Shown here one piece after another: positions 1 through 9,589 of a stretch of DNA of 64,000 nucleotides. A model generated the notes under the pieces. The model was not told where the DNA came from and searched no databases. It saw only the letters and a list, made by a program, of their open reading frames with translations. Both the position numbers and the translations under genes were made by a program. Positions within the stretch are counted from its first letter, which is position 1. Each line of letters begins with the position of its first letter. Source of the DNA: Bufo bufo (Eukaryota > Chordata > Amphibia > Anura > Bufonidae); contig NC_053392.1 of assembly GCF_905171765.1 (NCBI RefSeq), forward strand, positions 32,294,192 to 32,358,191, read 5' to 3'.

Positions 1-905
1 GTTCGGTTGTTGTTCTCTTCTGCTTTTCACCCGCAGTCAAATGGTCCGACCGAATGCGTCAATCAGTATCTGGAGACATATATGCACTGTTTTGTGGCAT
101 GTTGGCTGTTTTGTTGAGGATTGGTGTTCTTTTTTGTCCCTTGCTGAGTTTGCTTTAAATAACCGTCGCCAGGAGTCCTCTGATAAGTCACCAGTTTTTG
201 GTGCATATGGGTTTTTATCTGCAGTTTGGGACATTCTCTGGAGAGGGGTCTTCAGGTTTATCTGATGAGGAGAGATTTTCCTCGTCTTTGTCATTTATTT
301 GGCAAAAGATTCAGGGTAATCTGAAGAGGATGAGTGAGAGATATAAGCGTGTGGCGGATAAGAGACATGTGCCTGGTACGGACTTGAATGTTGGTGATCT
401 GGTGTGGTTGTCTACAAAGAATATCAAACTGAAGGTTCCCTCCTGTAAGTTGGGTCCTAAGTTTATTGGGCCTTACAAGATCTTGTCCGTCATCAATCCC
501 GTTGCCTTCCGTCTTGATCTTCCTCATACTTGGAAGATCCATAATGTTTTTCACAGGTCCCTATTAAAACCTTATGTCCAACCCACTGTACCCTCCTCTT
601 TGCCGCCTCCTTCTCCGATTGTTGTTGATGGTAATCTTGAATTTCAGGTCTCTAGGATTGTGGATTCTCGCATTATCCGCGGTTCTCTCCAGTACCTCGT
701 TCATTGGGAGGGTTATGGTCCTGAGGAGAGGATGTGGGTCCCAGTGGCGGACATTAAGGCCACTCGTCTCATCAGGGCTTTCCATAGGTCTCATCCTGAG
801 AAGGTGGGCTCTGAGTGTCCGGAGTCCACCCAGAGAGGGAGGGGTACTGTCACCGCCAGTTCTGTGAGAAGGTCTGTTAGACGTTCTTCTCTACCTCTTG
901 CATGA
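1..905 (+). pseudogene. Ty3/gypsy chromovirus pol 3' end (integrase C-terminus and chromodomain), frameshifted
   Basis: This is the end of a retrotransposon polyprotein. The first 110 bases read in frame 1 (AFHPQSNG, the typical integrase motif after the catalytic core), then the coding sense moves to frame 2 (LAEFALNNRR, about 140-220) and to frame 3 from about 200 to the stop at 903-905. The last part holds the integrase C-terminal fold (VGDLVWLSTKNIKL, LGPKFIGPYKI) followed by a chromodomain (residues about FQVSRIVDSR to WVPVADI), which in this family tethers integrase to chromatin. At least two frameshifts make it a dead copy, and its 5' part lies outside the window. A purine-rich tract (831-844) and an LTR start follow directly, as expected for the 3' end of such an element. 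Family assignment is firm; the exact lineage is not determined. Confidence 0.9.
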
Positions 906-1275
906 CGTTCTTTGTTTTGGTTTCACTTTGTCATTTCCTTTCCTTCTCCCAGCTGTCACCTATTTACACTAATTGTCTCCCTTTTTATTCGCTCCCATTC
1001 TGCCTCACTTTGCGGTTTTTACTACTTCCTGGATGAGTTGTTCACTGCTGGAGGCTGCTACTGCTGATTACTCAGATAAGTCTTTTTCCTTTATTTGTGT
1101 TTCCTTTCTGGCTTGATCCTAGGTGACCCTGACTCCGTCCGTATTAAGTGCAGGGAGCCGGTGGTCGTCTCCCACATTGCCATGCTGTGCTGCGGCTATT
1201 GTGCCTGAAAGCCAAGAGCCACACGGTCCTGCACCGCTTTCAACTCTGCGGTCACAGGCCGATCAGTGACTAAAC
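848..1275 (+). mobile_element. Ty3/gypsy 3' LTR, probably incomplete
   Basis: The sequence starts TGTCACCGCC right after a polypurine tract (about 831-844) at the end of the chromodomain-bearing polyprotein, which is where a 3' LTR begins. The right end is not defined: no terminal CA with a target duplication is visible before hAT-derived coding sequence starts near 1277. Confidence 0.6.
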
Positions 1276-1276
1276 C

Positions 1277-2060
1277 CTCTCAATTTGACAGTTAGTAAAG
1301 TGGTGTGCGACAACGGTGCCAATCTGCTGAGCGTGCTGAAACAGGACAAAATGACACACGTGCCGTGCATGGCACACATCCTGAACTTATTCGTGCAGCA
1401 ATTTGTTGCCAAATACCCCGGGGTCCAGCAGGAGTCTGAAGAGGAGTCAGAGGAGGATGGTGGCTGGGGGGAGGAGGAAGAGCAAGAAGAGCAGGCTTTA
1501 AACTTTTCGGGGATCTCTGGTGTTGTCCGTGGCTGGGGGGAGGAGAGAGGACGACATTCTCCTGGGCGATGAGTAGGAGCCAGGGTGCTCTGCCACTTCC
1601 AATTTGGGGGCTTTTATGCTCCAGTGTTTGAAGAGGGACCCCTGTATAGAAAGCAAAAAGGTCAAGGACCTGTACTAGGTGTCACAGTACTTAGACCCCC
1701 GATACAAACACAAAATGGCGGACATGTTACCAGCATCACAGAGGGCTGTAAGAATGCAGCATTAGCATTGCTGCCAGAGATGCTGCATTCTGCTGTTGCG
1801 GGCAGTGGCAGAGGAATTTCCACCCACAGCAAAGCAGGTGCAGGTACCAATCTCACCGTGCCTCCAAAAAGAGGGCGGTTTGAAGATGTGTTGGTCACTT
1901 CGTATATGAGATAATTCTTGCAGCCAAGCAATTGACAGCCGCCCTCCGGATGCAGCCTCAGGGAAAGTCTAGACTGATAGGTGTCCGACTACATCGGGTT
2001 ACTGGCCGATGTTTACGCTTTGAGAAGCGAGGAACCCCTTGACTACTGGGTGTGCAACAC
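1277..2060 (+). pseudogene. hAT transposase remnant (BED-type family)
   Basis: The stretch 1285-1430 reads VVCDNGANLLSVLK then HVPCMAHILNLFVQQF, which matches the second-aspartate region of BED-type hAT transposases and closely parallels the better copies at 11971-15331 and 24684-26976. After an acidic Glu-rich spacer the frame breaks. Near 1693-1740 a LDPRYKHKMADMLP segment marks the start of the hAT C-terminal half, and the rest is decayed. There is no BED finger and no terminal inverted repeat on its left side. It is a dead internal fragment, downstream of and unrelated to the gypsy LTR. Confidence 0.75.
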
Positions 2061-2109
2061 CTGTGATGACCATGTGTAATTGAATTTCCTCATGCCAGCC
2101 CACACATAT

Positions 2110-2600
2110 CCGCCACAACCCAGAACAAAGAATTATCCTTGCCTTATGTATATACAGCGGCATAAAAGGCCTTTTATGTCAGGAGAATGCCTAAGTTTTG
2201 TGGCCTGTACTGGCTGACAGTTACATATTTATCCTGTGACAGCCTAATGTTCATCCAGCCACAGAATCCAAAGTTTTTTACTGTCAGTTGAATGCCTATT
2301 GGCTAATTTTTGGGGCCTGTACTGCCCAACAGTTAAATATTTATCCTGTGACTGCCTAATGTACTTCCAGCCACAGAATCCAAAGTTCTTTGCTGTCAGG
2401 TGAATGCCTATTGCCAAATTTTTGGGGCCTATACTGGCCGATAGTTACATATTTGTCCTATGACCGCCTAATGCACCTCCGGCAACAGAATCCAAAGTTC
2501 TTTGCTGTTAGGTGAATGCCTATTGGATAATTTTTGGGGCCTGTACTGGCAGACAGTTACATTTTTTAGTGCTTGCTACATAATCATACCCTTGTCTCAC
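2110..2600 (+). repeat. Tandem repeat, ~112-bp units (hAT 3' tail)
   Basis: About four diverged units share the core GAATGCCTATTGG, TTTTTGGGGCCTGTACTGGC and CCAGCCACAGAATCCAAAG. The same repeat, as 110-bp units in the same orientation, fills 62354-63480. It follows the hAT transposase remnant and is best read as part of that element's 3' non-coding region. Confidence 0.75.
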
Positions 2601-3931
2601 TCCTCTGCCTCTCATTATGGTGGCATATGAACCGCATTCACCATAAGGACCTTCTAATGTCACAGGGCCATGTGACTGTGCCCCCCACCATGTACTGTGC
2701 CCCTCACCCCGTACTGTGGCCCCTTATGCCCTGCATAGTTCCCTCTTACCACACTCTGTGCAGTGCCCCTAGTCATTCCCTGTGCCCTCTTATACCCTTT
2801 TATCCGGTCACTGTACACAGGTGTTATCCGGTCACTGTATGGCGGTGGTATCCAATAACTGGATGGCCATAACTGTATCCATTTCCCTGCCCACACCATC
2901 CTTTTTTAGACCTGGCATGAGCGAGAAAAATATGCAGATTGCGGTGCTAAGGACCTTTGCGCCAGAAATACGCCTAACATAGATGTATTTCTATATTATA
3001 AATGACCACCTAATTGTATTATTATTCGGGGGTATGGCTAATATCTTTATATTATATAGATTCTAGTGTATTATACTGTGCCTCGTATTTCCAAGTAGAT
3101 AATGATCCTTGGGAAACACAGTCCTCATCCCAGACCACCAGGACCAGGTAGCGCTCTGTCAGTACATGGCGGCCTCCCCTCTCCGCCACACTGCTCCGCT
3201 GTGTACTGGTGCTTATTCTGACACTAGGGCTGGGTTCACATTCTATTTTTGCCATCCATTTAATGCAGACTGATGCCGTACAGTGGCGTCCGTTCCATGG
3301 TAAAAAAAAAAAAATACGTTAACGTATGCATTTTTTTTAAGGACTCTGTAGGATACAAACATATGGAGTGCTGCACATTTGTATACATCAAACCGATAGG
3401 AAATATACATTTTCTAGGCTCCAACAGGGCAGATTTTTGAGAGTTTCCCTTTAAGATGCATAAAAAGGGCCCCTGATTAAAATACAAATTTTTGGGGGAA
3501 ATTTTTGCCAATGATCCCCCTCTGGTATGTCACTGTCCATGTTGTGGGACTATTTGGCAACTTCTAGTAAGTGTTTGCTGTCTGCAAATATGACCTGAAG
3601 GTTTTTCAGGTTCGCCTGCCATTACAGTGAATTGGGCCCGCCACAAATGCATGGTTTGCAAACTTCTGATCGCGAACGCGCATTTGTGAATCGTCCTGGC
3701 CGATGTTCATCCATCACTACTCCTCATTGTTACCAGAAGTTCCATTTTTGTTTCATATGACAGGAGAACACTGCGCCAAAAGACAAAATCTCTCTCCTGA
3801 AAATCACCTGCAAACATGACTTTGTTTAGTCAGTCTTCAAGTTTGAGCTTCTTACTTCCATGATGGCCATTCATGGTGTGGCACTGTCACAGACCTGTTT
3901 AAAAAAAAAAAAGTGGTTCCTGGCACAGAAA
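2601..3931. other. Non-coding; distal hAT tail up to about 3710, then unassigned
   Basis: I see no gene here. 3520-3710 (CATGTTGTGGGACTATTTGG, then a GAACGCG-rich stretch and CCGTCCTGGCC-like end) is homologous to 63790-64000, so it is a second copy of the same hAT terminal region. It ends near CATCCATCACTA at about 3720. 3725-3931 is the 3' flank of the olfactory receptor and includes an A-rich run at 3900-3912. Confidence 0.55.
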
Positions 3932-5047
3932 TTATAATGAATGTGGAACTGAATATCTGGTCAACATTTTCCAAAATGCTTTTTTAACTTCTTTATTCCT
4001 CAAGCTGTAAATGAAAGGATTTAATAAAGGAGCAATGATGTCATATATTATAGAAACATATTTTACGCTGGATGAATCACCTTTTTTTTGCCCCATGTAG
4101 GCGGTCATACATGTCCCGTAGATAATAAAAACCACAATCAAGTGTGAAGCACATGTGGAAAATGTCTTTGATCTGCTATCTACTGAGCTGAGATTTAATA
4201 TCGATATAATGATACAGATGTAAGAGAAAACAATGAAAACAAATGGTAAGAATAGACTAAACAAGCTCCCAATAAATATAGTTAATTTATAGAAGACAAT
4301 GTCTCCACAGATCAACTCTAGAAGGACTACACTCTCACAAACAAAATGATTGACCTGGTTTCCTCTACAGAATAGAAAAGGTTTTCCTATGGTCGGTGTT
4401 ACAGATAAAATTATATTCCCTGACCACATAATGACTGTGATGTATTTACATGTCCTCCAGCTCATGACGATGGTGTAATGTAAGGGAAAGCAAATGGCGA
4501 TATACCTGTCATACGCCATGACAGCCAATAACACAAACTCAGTACCCCCTAGAATCAAACCAAAGTACATTTGTGTCAGGCAGCCGGTCACCGAAATTCT
4601 TCTTTCTACAGAAAATACATCAAACAGCATTTTTAGATCATAATTTGATGAGTAAAACATGTCAATAAAAGATAAATTGCAGAGAAAATAATACATGGGT
4701 GTGTGCAACTGAGGACTGAAGATAACTGTGCAAATCAGAAAACTGTTCCCTAAAATGGTCAATATATAAATAGGTAACAAACCAACGAACAATAAAATTC
4801 TCGTCTTCAGGGTGTGAGGAAAACCAATAAAAAAAAGTTCATCGAACAAGGTTTGGTTTCCAAAATCAAATGTAAAATATATATCTTCAGTCTTGTAACC
4901 CTGCAACATACATAGAAGATAAAAACAAATACCATATATCACCCATAAAGAAATAAAAATAAAAAACATGAAATTAAAAAGTGCTAAATTTGACATCAAA
5001 CTCAATATGGAATAGAACAAGTTCAAGTTGTGACTCGTTCTGTTCAC
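3932..5047 (-). CDS. Olfactory receptor (class A seven-transmembrane GPCR), intact single exon
   Basis: This odorant receptor would sit in the plasma membrane of sensory cilia and signal through an olfactory G protein. The 371-codon frame is uninterrupted and shows the family motifs in order: GNSFLI in TM1, LHTPMYYFLCNLS at the TM2 start, MAYDRYIAICFPLHY at the TM3/IC2 boundary, a Cys-containing EC2, KTFSTCASHL at TM6 and PLLNPFIYSLRNKEV at TM7. Olfactory receptors are normally about 310-325 residues. The Met at residue 47 (codon 4907-4909), followed by an Asn-Gln-Thr glycosylation site at about residue 64, gives 325 residues and is the likelier start. Residues 1-46 form an extra hydrophobic segment that may be 5' UTR. 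One oddity is LKMLFD where PKML is usual in TM2. It lies only about 50 bp from a Tc1 terminus. No frameshift or missing key residue is seen. Confidence 0.93.
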   Translation of the reverse strand: MNRTSHNLNLFYSILSLMSNLALFNFMFFIFISLWVIYGICFYLLCMLQGYKTEDIYFTFDFGNQTLFDELFFIGFPHTLKTRILLFVGLLPIYILTILGNSFLICTVIFSPQLHTPMYYFLCNLSFIDMFYSSNYDLKMLFDVFSVERRISVTGCLTQMYFGLILGGTEFVLLAVMAYDRYIAICFPLHYTIVMSWRTCKYITVIMWSGNIILSVTPTIGKPFLFCRGNQVNHFVCESVVLLELICGDIVFYKLTIFIGSLFSLFLPFVFIVFSYICIIISILNLSSVDSRSKTFSTCASHLIVVFIIYGTCMTAYMGQKKGDSSSVKYVSIIYDIIAPLLNPFIYSLRNKEVKKAFWKMLTRYSVPHSL

Positions 5048-5096
5048 CTTTGCGGGAGTGTCGGAATTGTACAGAAGAGTAAGTATGAAATATATA

Positions 5097-5181
5097 CAGT
5101 GAGGAACAGAAGTATTTGAACACCCTGCGATTTTGCAAGTTCTCCCACTTAGAAATCATGGAGGGGTCAGAAATTCTGAGA
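5097..5181 (+). mobile_element. Tc1-like element, left terminus
   Basis: A TA dinucleotide (5095-5096) is followed by CAGTGAGGAACAGAAGTATT, a Tc1-like terminal inverted repeat type I recognise from vertebrate genomes. The repeat is broken at 5181 by the Penelope composite and resumes at 47147 with the next internal bases of the same element. Confidence 0.8.
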
Positions 5182-6259
5182 TAACTACTTAGTTTTCCCT
5201 TAAGGTGTCAGGATGCGGTGTTTTACTCAATAAATCAAACCTACTAATGTCCTATGGACTAAATTACACCTCTTAATCCTGCACCTGTTTATTAATACAA
5301 CTTAGCTTTTATTTATTTATTCTATCTAATATATTTCTAAAGAGAGCTTTCAAAATTGCCAGCTAGTCTCAGCCTGCACTTCTAAATGTTGTTACAGTTC
5401 CTGCTCTAATGTTCTAGCTAGGACTGTGATATTGTTACCATTGCTGGCTGCGCGCTGCCAGTATAGTTTGTAGGTACAATGTATCTTTTACTAGTTATGG
5501 AGTCATCATGCTATTGCTATATGCTTTGCTTGAGGCTATGCTGAATTAAAACATATGAGCAACGCTGCCACCTAACGTCTTCAGGGGTTTGGGCAGAGTG
5601 TGAGCGTGCTCTCTGTTCGGCTCAATTTATCATCTCTGTTTGCATATCGTCATTAGAGCGCGTTATTGTCTTAGCCAATAGGGGTATACTCATCAGTGAA
5701 CTTTCAATCCGATTGGTAGCAATTACTAGCCTTGCCCTCTGCTGTCATCAGCTGTTCAACCTGTCTCTTCTGGTTGGTTCCGATCAATACATATATTCAG
5801 TGAGCGCCGCGCATGCTTCAGAGACTTAGACTCTTCTCTCACCGTCCGTGTCATTGCGCATGTCATGGGAGTTAGAGTTCTTCACTTCCATGTCTTTACC
5901 GCGAACCGCGCATGCGTTGATACTTAGTTGCTTGTGCTAACATTCGTGCCAAAGCGCATGTCACTGGACTTAGTCTCCTTTTGCTAGCATCTGTGCCAAG
6001 GCGCATGTCACTGGACTTAGTCTCGTTTTGCTAACATTCGTGCCAAGGCGCATGTCACTGGACTTAGTCTCCTTTTACTATTTAGTTGCACTTACTTGTT
6101 TGCGCATCCTATGTATTCCGCGCCCGCGCCACCTCTTAGTGGAATTACTCATTCTTCATGCCAATGTGCATGTCTCTGGACTTACATCTCTTGCACAGAC
6201 TATTATGTCCATGCCTACCCCGCAGCTTAGTTACCGGCACTAACATTAGCACCACTATA
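5182..6259 (-). repeat. Penelope pseudo-LTR, left outer copy (inverted)
   Basis: This copy is the reverse complement of the right outer copy (45290-47146 after removing its MITE) and, over 5182-5720, of the internal copy at 8011-8570. It contains three 47-bp direct repeats (about 5950-6090, core GCGCATGTCACTGGACTTAG). The hammerhead core present at 8135-8186 is replaced at 5564-5596 by a shortened sequence. The copy extends farther outward than the right copy (GACACCTTAAG segment near 5203), so the two ends are not symmetric. Confidence 0.8.
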
Positions 6260-7862
6260 CAGGGTGGGCCATTTATATGGATACAGCTTAATAAAATGGG
6301 AATGGCTGGTGATATTAACTTCCTGTTTGTGGCACATTAGTATATGTGAGGGGGAAACTTTTCAAGATGGGTGGTGACCATGGTGGCCATTTTGAAGTCG
6401 ATCATTTTGAATCTAACTTTAGTTTTGTCAATAGGAAGAGGGTCATGTGACACATCAAACTTATTGGGAATTTCACACGAAAAACAATGGTGTGCTTGGT
6501 TTTAACGTAACCTTTATTCTTTCATGAGTTATTTACAAGTTTCTCTTTGTTTACAGCCATTGACATGTCGCCACGGTTAACACGTGAGGAGCGGATAGAA
6601 ATTGTGTTGATGTCTGGTGAACGCAGTAACCGGGTCATTGCAGCAGATTTCAATGCAAGACACCCTACGAGACCAACCATCTCCCATGCTACAGTTAGCA
6701 AACTGCTTGCTAAGTTTCGTGAAACTGGTTCAGTGTTGGATTTGCCAAAATGTGGACGCATGAAATCTGTCTCTAATGAAGAAACATCAGTGGCTGTCCT
6801 AGCTTCATTCAGCAAGAGCCCACAGCGTAGCACTCGCCGCATGTCACTGGAGAGTGACATTAGTCGAACATCCCTTCGGCGGATATTAGCTACTCACAAA
6901 TGGCACCCTTACAAACTCCAGCTACTGCAGCATCTCAACGAGGATGACCCAGATCGGCGCACTGAATATGCAGAATGGGCAAAACAATAATTGGAACAGG
7001 ACCCTCAGTTTACGCAGAAGATTTTGTTCAGTGATGAGGCAAACTTTTATGTGAATGGTGAAGTTAACAAACAAAACCACCGCTATTGGTCTGACACTAA
7101 CCCACATTGGATAGATCCCTCCAAGACTGTTGGAACAAAAAAATTGATGGTATGGTGTGGTATATGGGGTACAAAGATAGTGGGGACATTCTTCATCAAT
7201 GTAAACCTCAAGGCCACTGGATATGCGAAATTGCTGCATGATGATATGTTTCCCTCTTTATGCACTGAAGATGGCACGTTCCCTGAGTTTTTCCAGCAAG
7301 ATGGTGCACCACCACATTATGGGTGTCAGGTCCGAGCATTCCTAGATGAACAGTTTCCTGGAAAAAGGATTGGTCGTCGTGGGCCAGTTGAATGGCCCCC
7401 AAGGTCTCCCGATCTGATCCCCTTAGACTTTTATCTTTGGGGTAATCTGAAGGCAATTGTCTATGCTGTGAAGATACGAGATGTGCAGCACCTGAAACTA
7501 CGGATACTGGAAGCCTGTGCTAGCATTTCTCCTGCGGTGTTGCTATCAGTGTGTGAAGAGTGGGAGAAGAGGGTTGCATTGACAATCCAACACAATGGGC
7601 AGCACATTGAACACATTTTATAAGTGGTCAGAAACTTGTAAATAACTCATGAAAGAATAAAGTTACGTTAAAACCAAGCACACCATTGTTTTTCTTGTGA
7701 AATTCCCAATAAGATTGATGGCCGACTTCAAAATGGCCGCCATGGTCACCACCCATCTTGAAAAGTTTCCCCCCTCACATATACTAATGTGCCACAAACA
7801 GGAAGTTAATATCACCAACCATTCCCATTTTATTAAGGTGTATCCATATAAATGGCCCACCC

Positions 7863-7864
<2 letters not shown>
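6260..7864 (+). mobile_element. Mariner/Tc1-type (IS630 superfamily) transposon, full length
   Basis: The element starts CAGGGTGGGCCATTTATATG and ends with the inverted form, flanked by TA on both sides (6258-6259 and 7865-7866). The inverted repeats are long, about 200 bp, and run almost up to the transposase. It lies between the left outer pseudo-LTR and the (TA)n tract. Removing it joins those two sequences, so it inserted after the Penelope arm existed. Confidence 0.9.
6547..7623 (+). pseudogene. Mariner-type transposase with a single in-frame stop
   Basis: One reading frame runs from 6547 to 7623, interrupted only by TAA at 6988-6990. The likely start is the Met at 6565 (MSPRLTREER), giving about 352 codons. 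The N-terminal third is a helix-turn-helix DNA-binding region (SHATVSKLLAKF). The catalytic domain shows ILFSDEANF (first Asp), FFQQDGAPPHY (second Asp) and PPRSPDLIPLDFYLWG (third Asp), with 36 residues between the second and third. All three acidic residues remain. The stop could be one substitution from a Gln codon. The copy is inactive as it stands but is otherwise very well preserved. Confidence 0.9.

Positions 7865-7897
<33 letters not shown>
7865..7897. repeat. (TA)n microsatellite
   Basis: An alternating TA tract lies between the mariner right end and the Penelope internal arm. A shorter TA tract (about 19659-19668) lies at the mirror-image position next to the inverted 120-bp segment, so the tract probably belongs to the Penelope element. 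Confidence 0.85.
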
Positions 7898-7901
<4 letters not shown>

Positions 7902-8570
7902 GAGCTTAATATCTCTCACCAACAAGTCACCATCGTTGAGACCTAGTTGTTCGTACTACTACTCTAGTTGGAGCGCATGTCAGGGGACTTAGTCTTCATC
8001 ACTATAGGATTATACCAATCGGATTGAAAGTTCACTGATGAGTATACCCCTATTGGCTGAGACAATAACACGCTCTAATGACGATATGCAAACAGAGATA
8101 ATAAATTGAGCCGAACAGAGAGCACGCTCACACTCTGCCCAAACCCCTGAAGACGCCGGTACTCGGCGAAACATGTCGGGGGGCAGCGTTGCTCATATGT
8201 TTTAATTTAGCATAGCCTCAAGCAAAGCAATAGCATGATGACTCCATAACTAGTAAAAGATACATTGTACCTACAAACTATACTGGCAGCGTGCAGCCAG
8301 CAATGGTAACAATGTCACAGTCTAAGCTAGAACATTAGAGCAGGAACTGTAACAACATTTAGAAGTGCAGACTGAGACTAGCTGGCAATTTTGAAAGCAC
8401 TCTTTAGAAATATATTAGATAGAATAAATAAATAAAAGCTAAGTTGTATTAATAAACAGGTGCAGGATTAAGAGGTGTAATTTAGTCCATGGGACATTAG
8501 TAGGTTTGATTTATTGAGTAAAACACTGCATCCTGACACCTTAAGAAAAAACGAAGCAGTTATTAGTAAA
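7898..8570 (+). repeat. Penelope pseudo-LTR, internal copy upstream of the ORF
   Basis: This copy has the same orientation as the right outer copy (46680-47146) and is inverted relative to the left one. Its first 115 bases (7898-8012) recur inverted at 19546-19658, after the ORF. It carries the intact hammerhead ribozyme and leads directly into the 5' region of the Penelope gene, so it is the promoter-proximal repeat. Confidence 0.8.
8135..8186 (+). ncRNA. Hammerhead ribozyme, type I, Penelope-associated
   Basis: The core CTGAAGA (8147-8153) is followed by stem II GCCG/CGGC (8155-8158 with 8164-8167, loop GTACT), then GAAA (8168-8171), a minimal stem III AC-AT-GT and the cleavage-site C at 8177. 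Stem I forms from CTGCCC (8135-8140) with GGGCAG (8181-8186) plus CCC (8144-8146) with GGG (8178-8180), leaving an AAA bulge. One extra C (8154) sits between the core A and stem II. From memory, amphibian Penelope hammerheads often have such an extra base there. Hammerheads in pseudo-LTRs are known for Penelope-like elements. Self-cleavage is inferred, not shown. Confidence 0.8.
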
Positions 8571-8678
8571 ATTGGGGATTACTCTCCCCACCAATCTCCC
8601 CTTATCTCTCTTTACTTGGGGTGAACAGCTACAGGAAGGACCATTGTGAATAACAATATAAGGTTATAGCAACTATAG

Positions 8679-9300
8679 GTGATGGCAGGCTTTCTCTCCA
8701 ATCAAACTACAACACAAATGCTTCTGGCTGAAGCCGGAAGAGTCTTTTCTACCGAGAGTCTACTTAAAGACTCCTTAGATATTGCTCAAGTGTTCAAAGG
8801 AATTAATAAAACGTACAAACGATACATCCGTGCAGTCTGGGAAATAGCCAGTTTAGACACATATATCAAACAAAAAATAGTGTACAGAGGAATGAGAATT
8901 TAACATTTCACCTAATTCTCATCAAGAAGACAGTGACTATATAAAGAGGTGGGAAACACTCTTAACTGATAACTCTCTACGCATGCAGGCATACCTACTA
9001 GATTATGAACAAAAATTATTAGCAAAAATTACCACACAACTTGAAAAAGAGATCCAGGATATCCAGACATTTAGAACAAAAGTAGACTTTGTAGACTACG
9101 AATCTAGATTACAAAAAAACATAGAGAGCCTTCAGGGGGAAGTCAAGGAACGAAAACATAGGAAATACAATAGAGACAAAAAAGACTTTGACACAGGCAA
9201 TATATACCCGAAGAAACAGGGTGGACGTTTTCCATACAATACAAGGGGCAATTGGAGGGTAAATAAAGATATCTCAGAATCTGAGATATCAGAAGCGTAA
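8679..9300 (+). pseudogene. Penelope-like element ORF, N-terminal part
   Basis: The frame starts at MMAGFLSNQ (8679) and breaks at TAA 8901-8903. A one-base frameshift restores a similar sense near 8910, continuing through MQAYLLDYEQKLLAKI (8983) to 9300. The protein is lysine- and glutamate-rich with coiled-coil-like stretches, and its tail is basic (KERKHRKYNRDKK). This resembles the variable region in front of the reverse transcriptase in Neptune-type elements. hAT#1 (9317-16676) interrupts the gene shortly after, and the rest resumes at about 16685. It has no independent function. Confidence 0.7.
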
Positions 9301-9589
9301 ACTAACTACACACAATTAGAGTTGAGCGAACAACTGGATGTTCGGGTTCGAGAAGTTCGGCTGAACTTCCCGAAAATGTTCGGGTTCCGAACTCGACCCG
9401 AACTTCGCCCTGAACCCCATTGAAGTCAATGGGGACCCAAACTTTTCGGCACTAAAAAGGCTGTAAAATAGCCCAGGAAAGGGCTAAAGGGCTGCAAAAG
9501 GCAGCAAAATGTAGGTAAATCCCCTGCAAACAAATGTGGACAGGGAAATTAATTAAAATAAAATAAAATAAAAATTATCCAATATCAAT

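Noticed and set aside
17..294. Minus-strand frames across the gypsy integrase
   Set aside because: Antisense of a recognisable polyprotein. No family motif.
2573..2982. Small frames such as 2573-2872
   Set aside because: Low-complexity, repeat-derived sequence without any recognised motif.
8031..8060. CTGATGAG near 8036 as a second hammerhead core
   Set aside because: No GAAA, stem II or stem I partner follows at the needed spacing.
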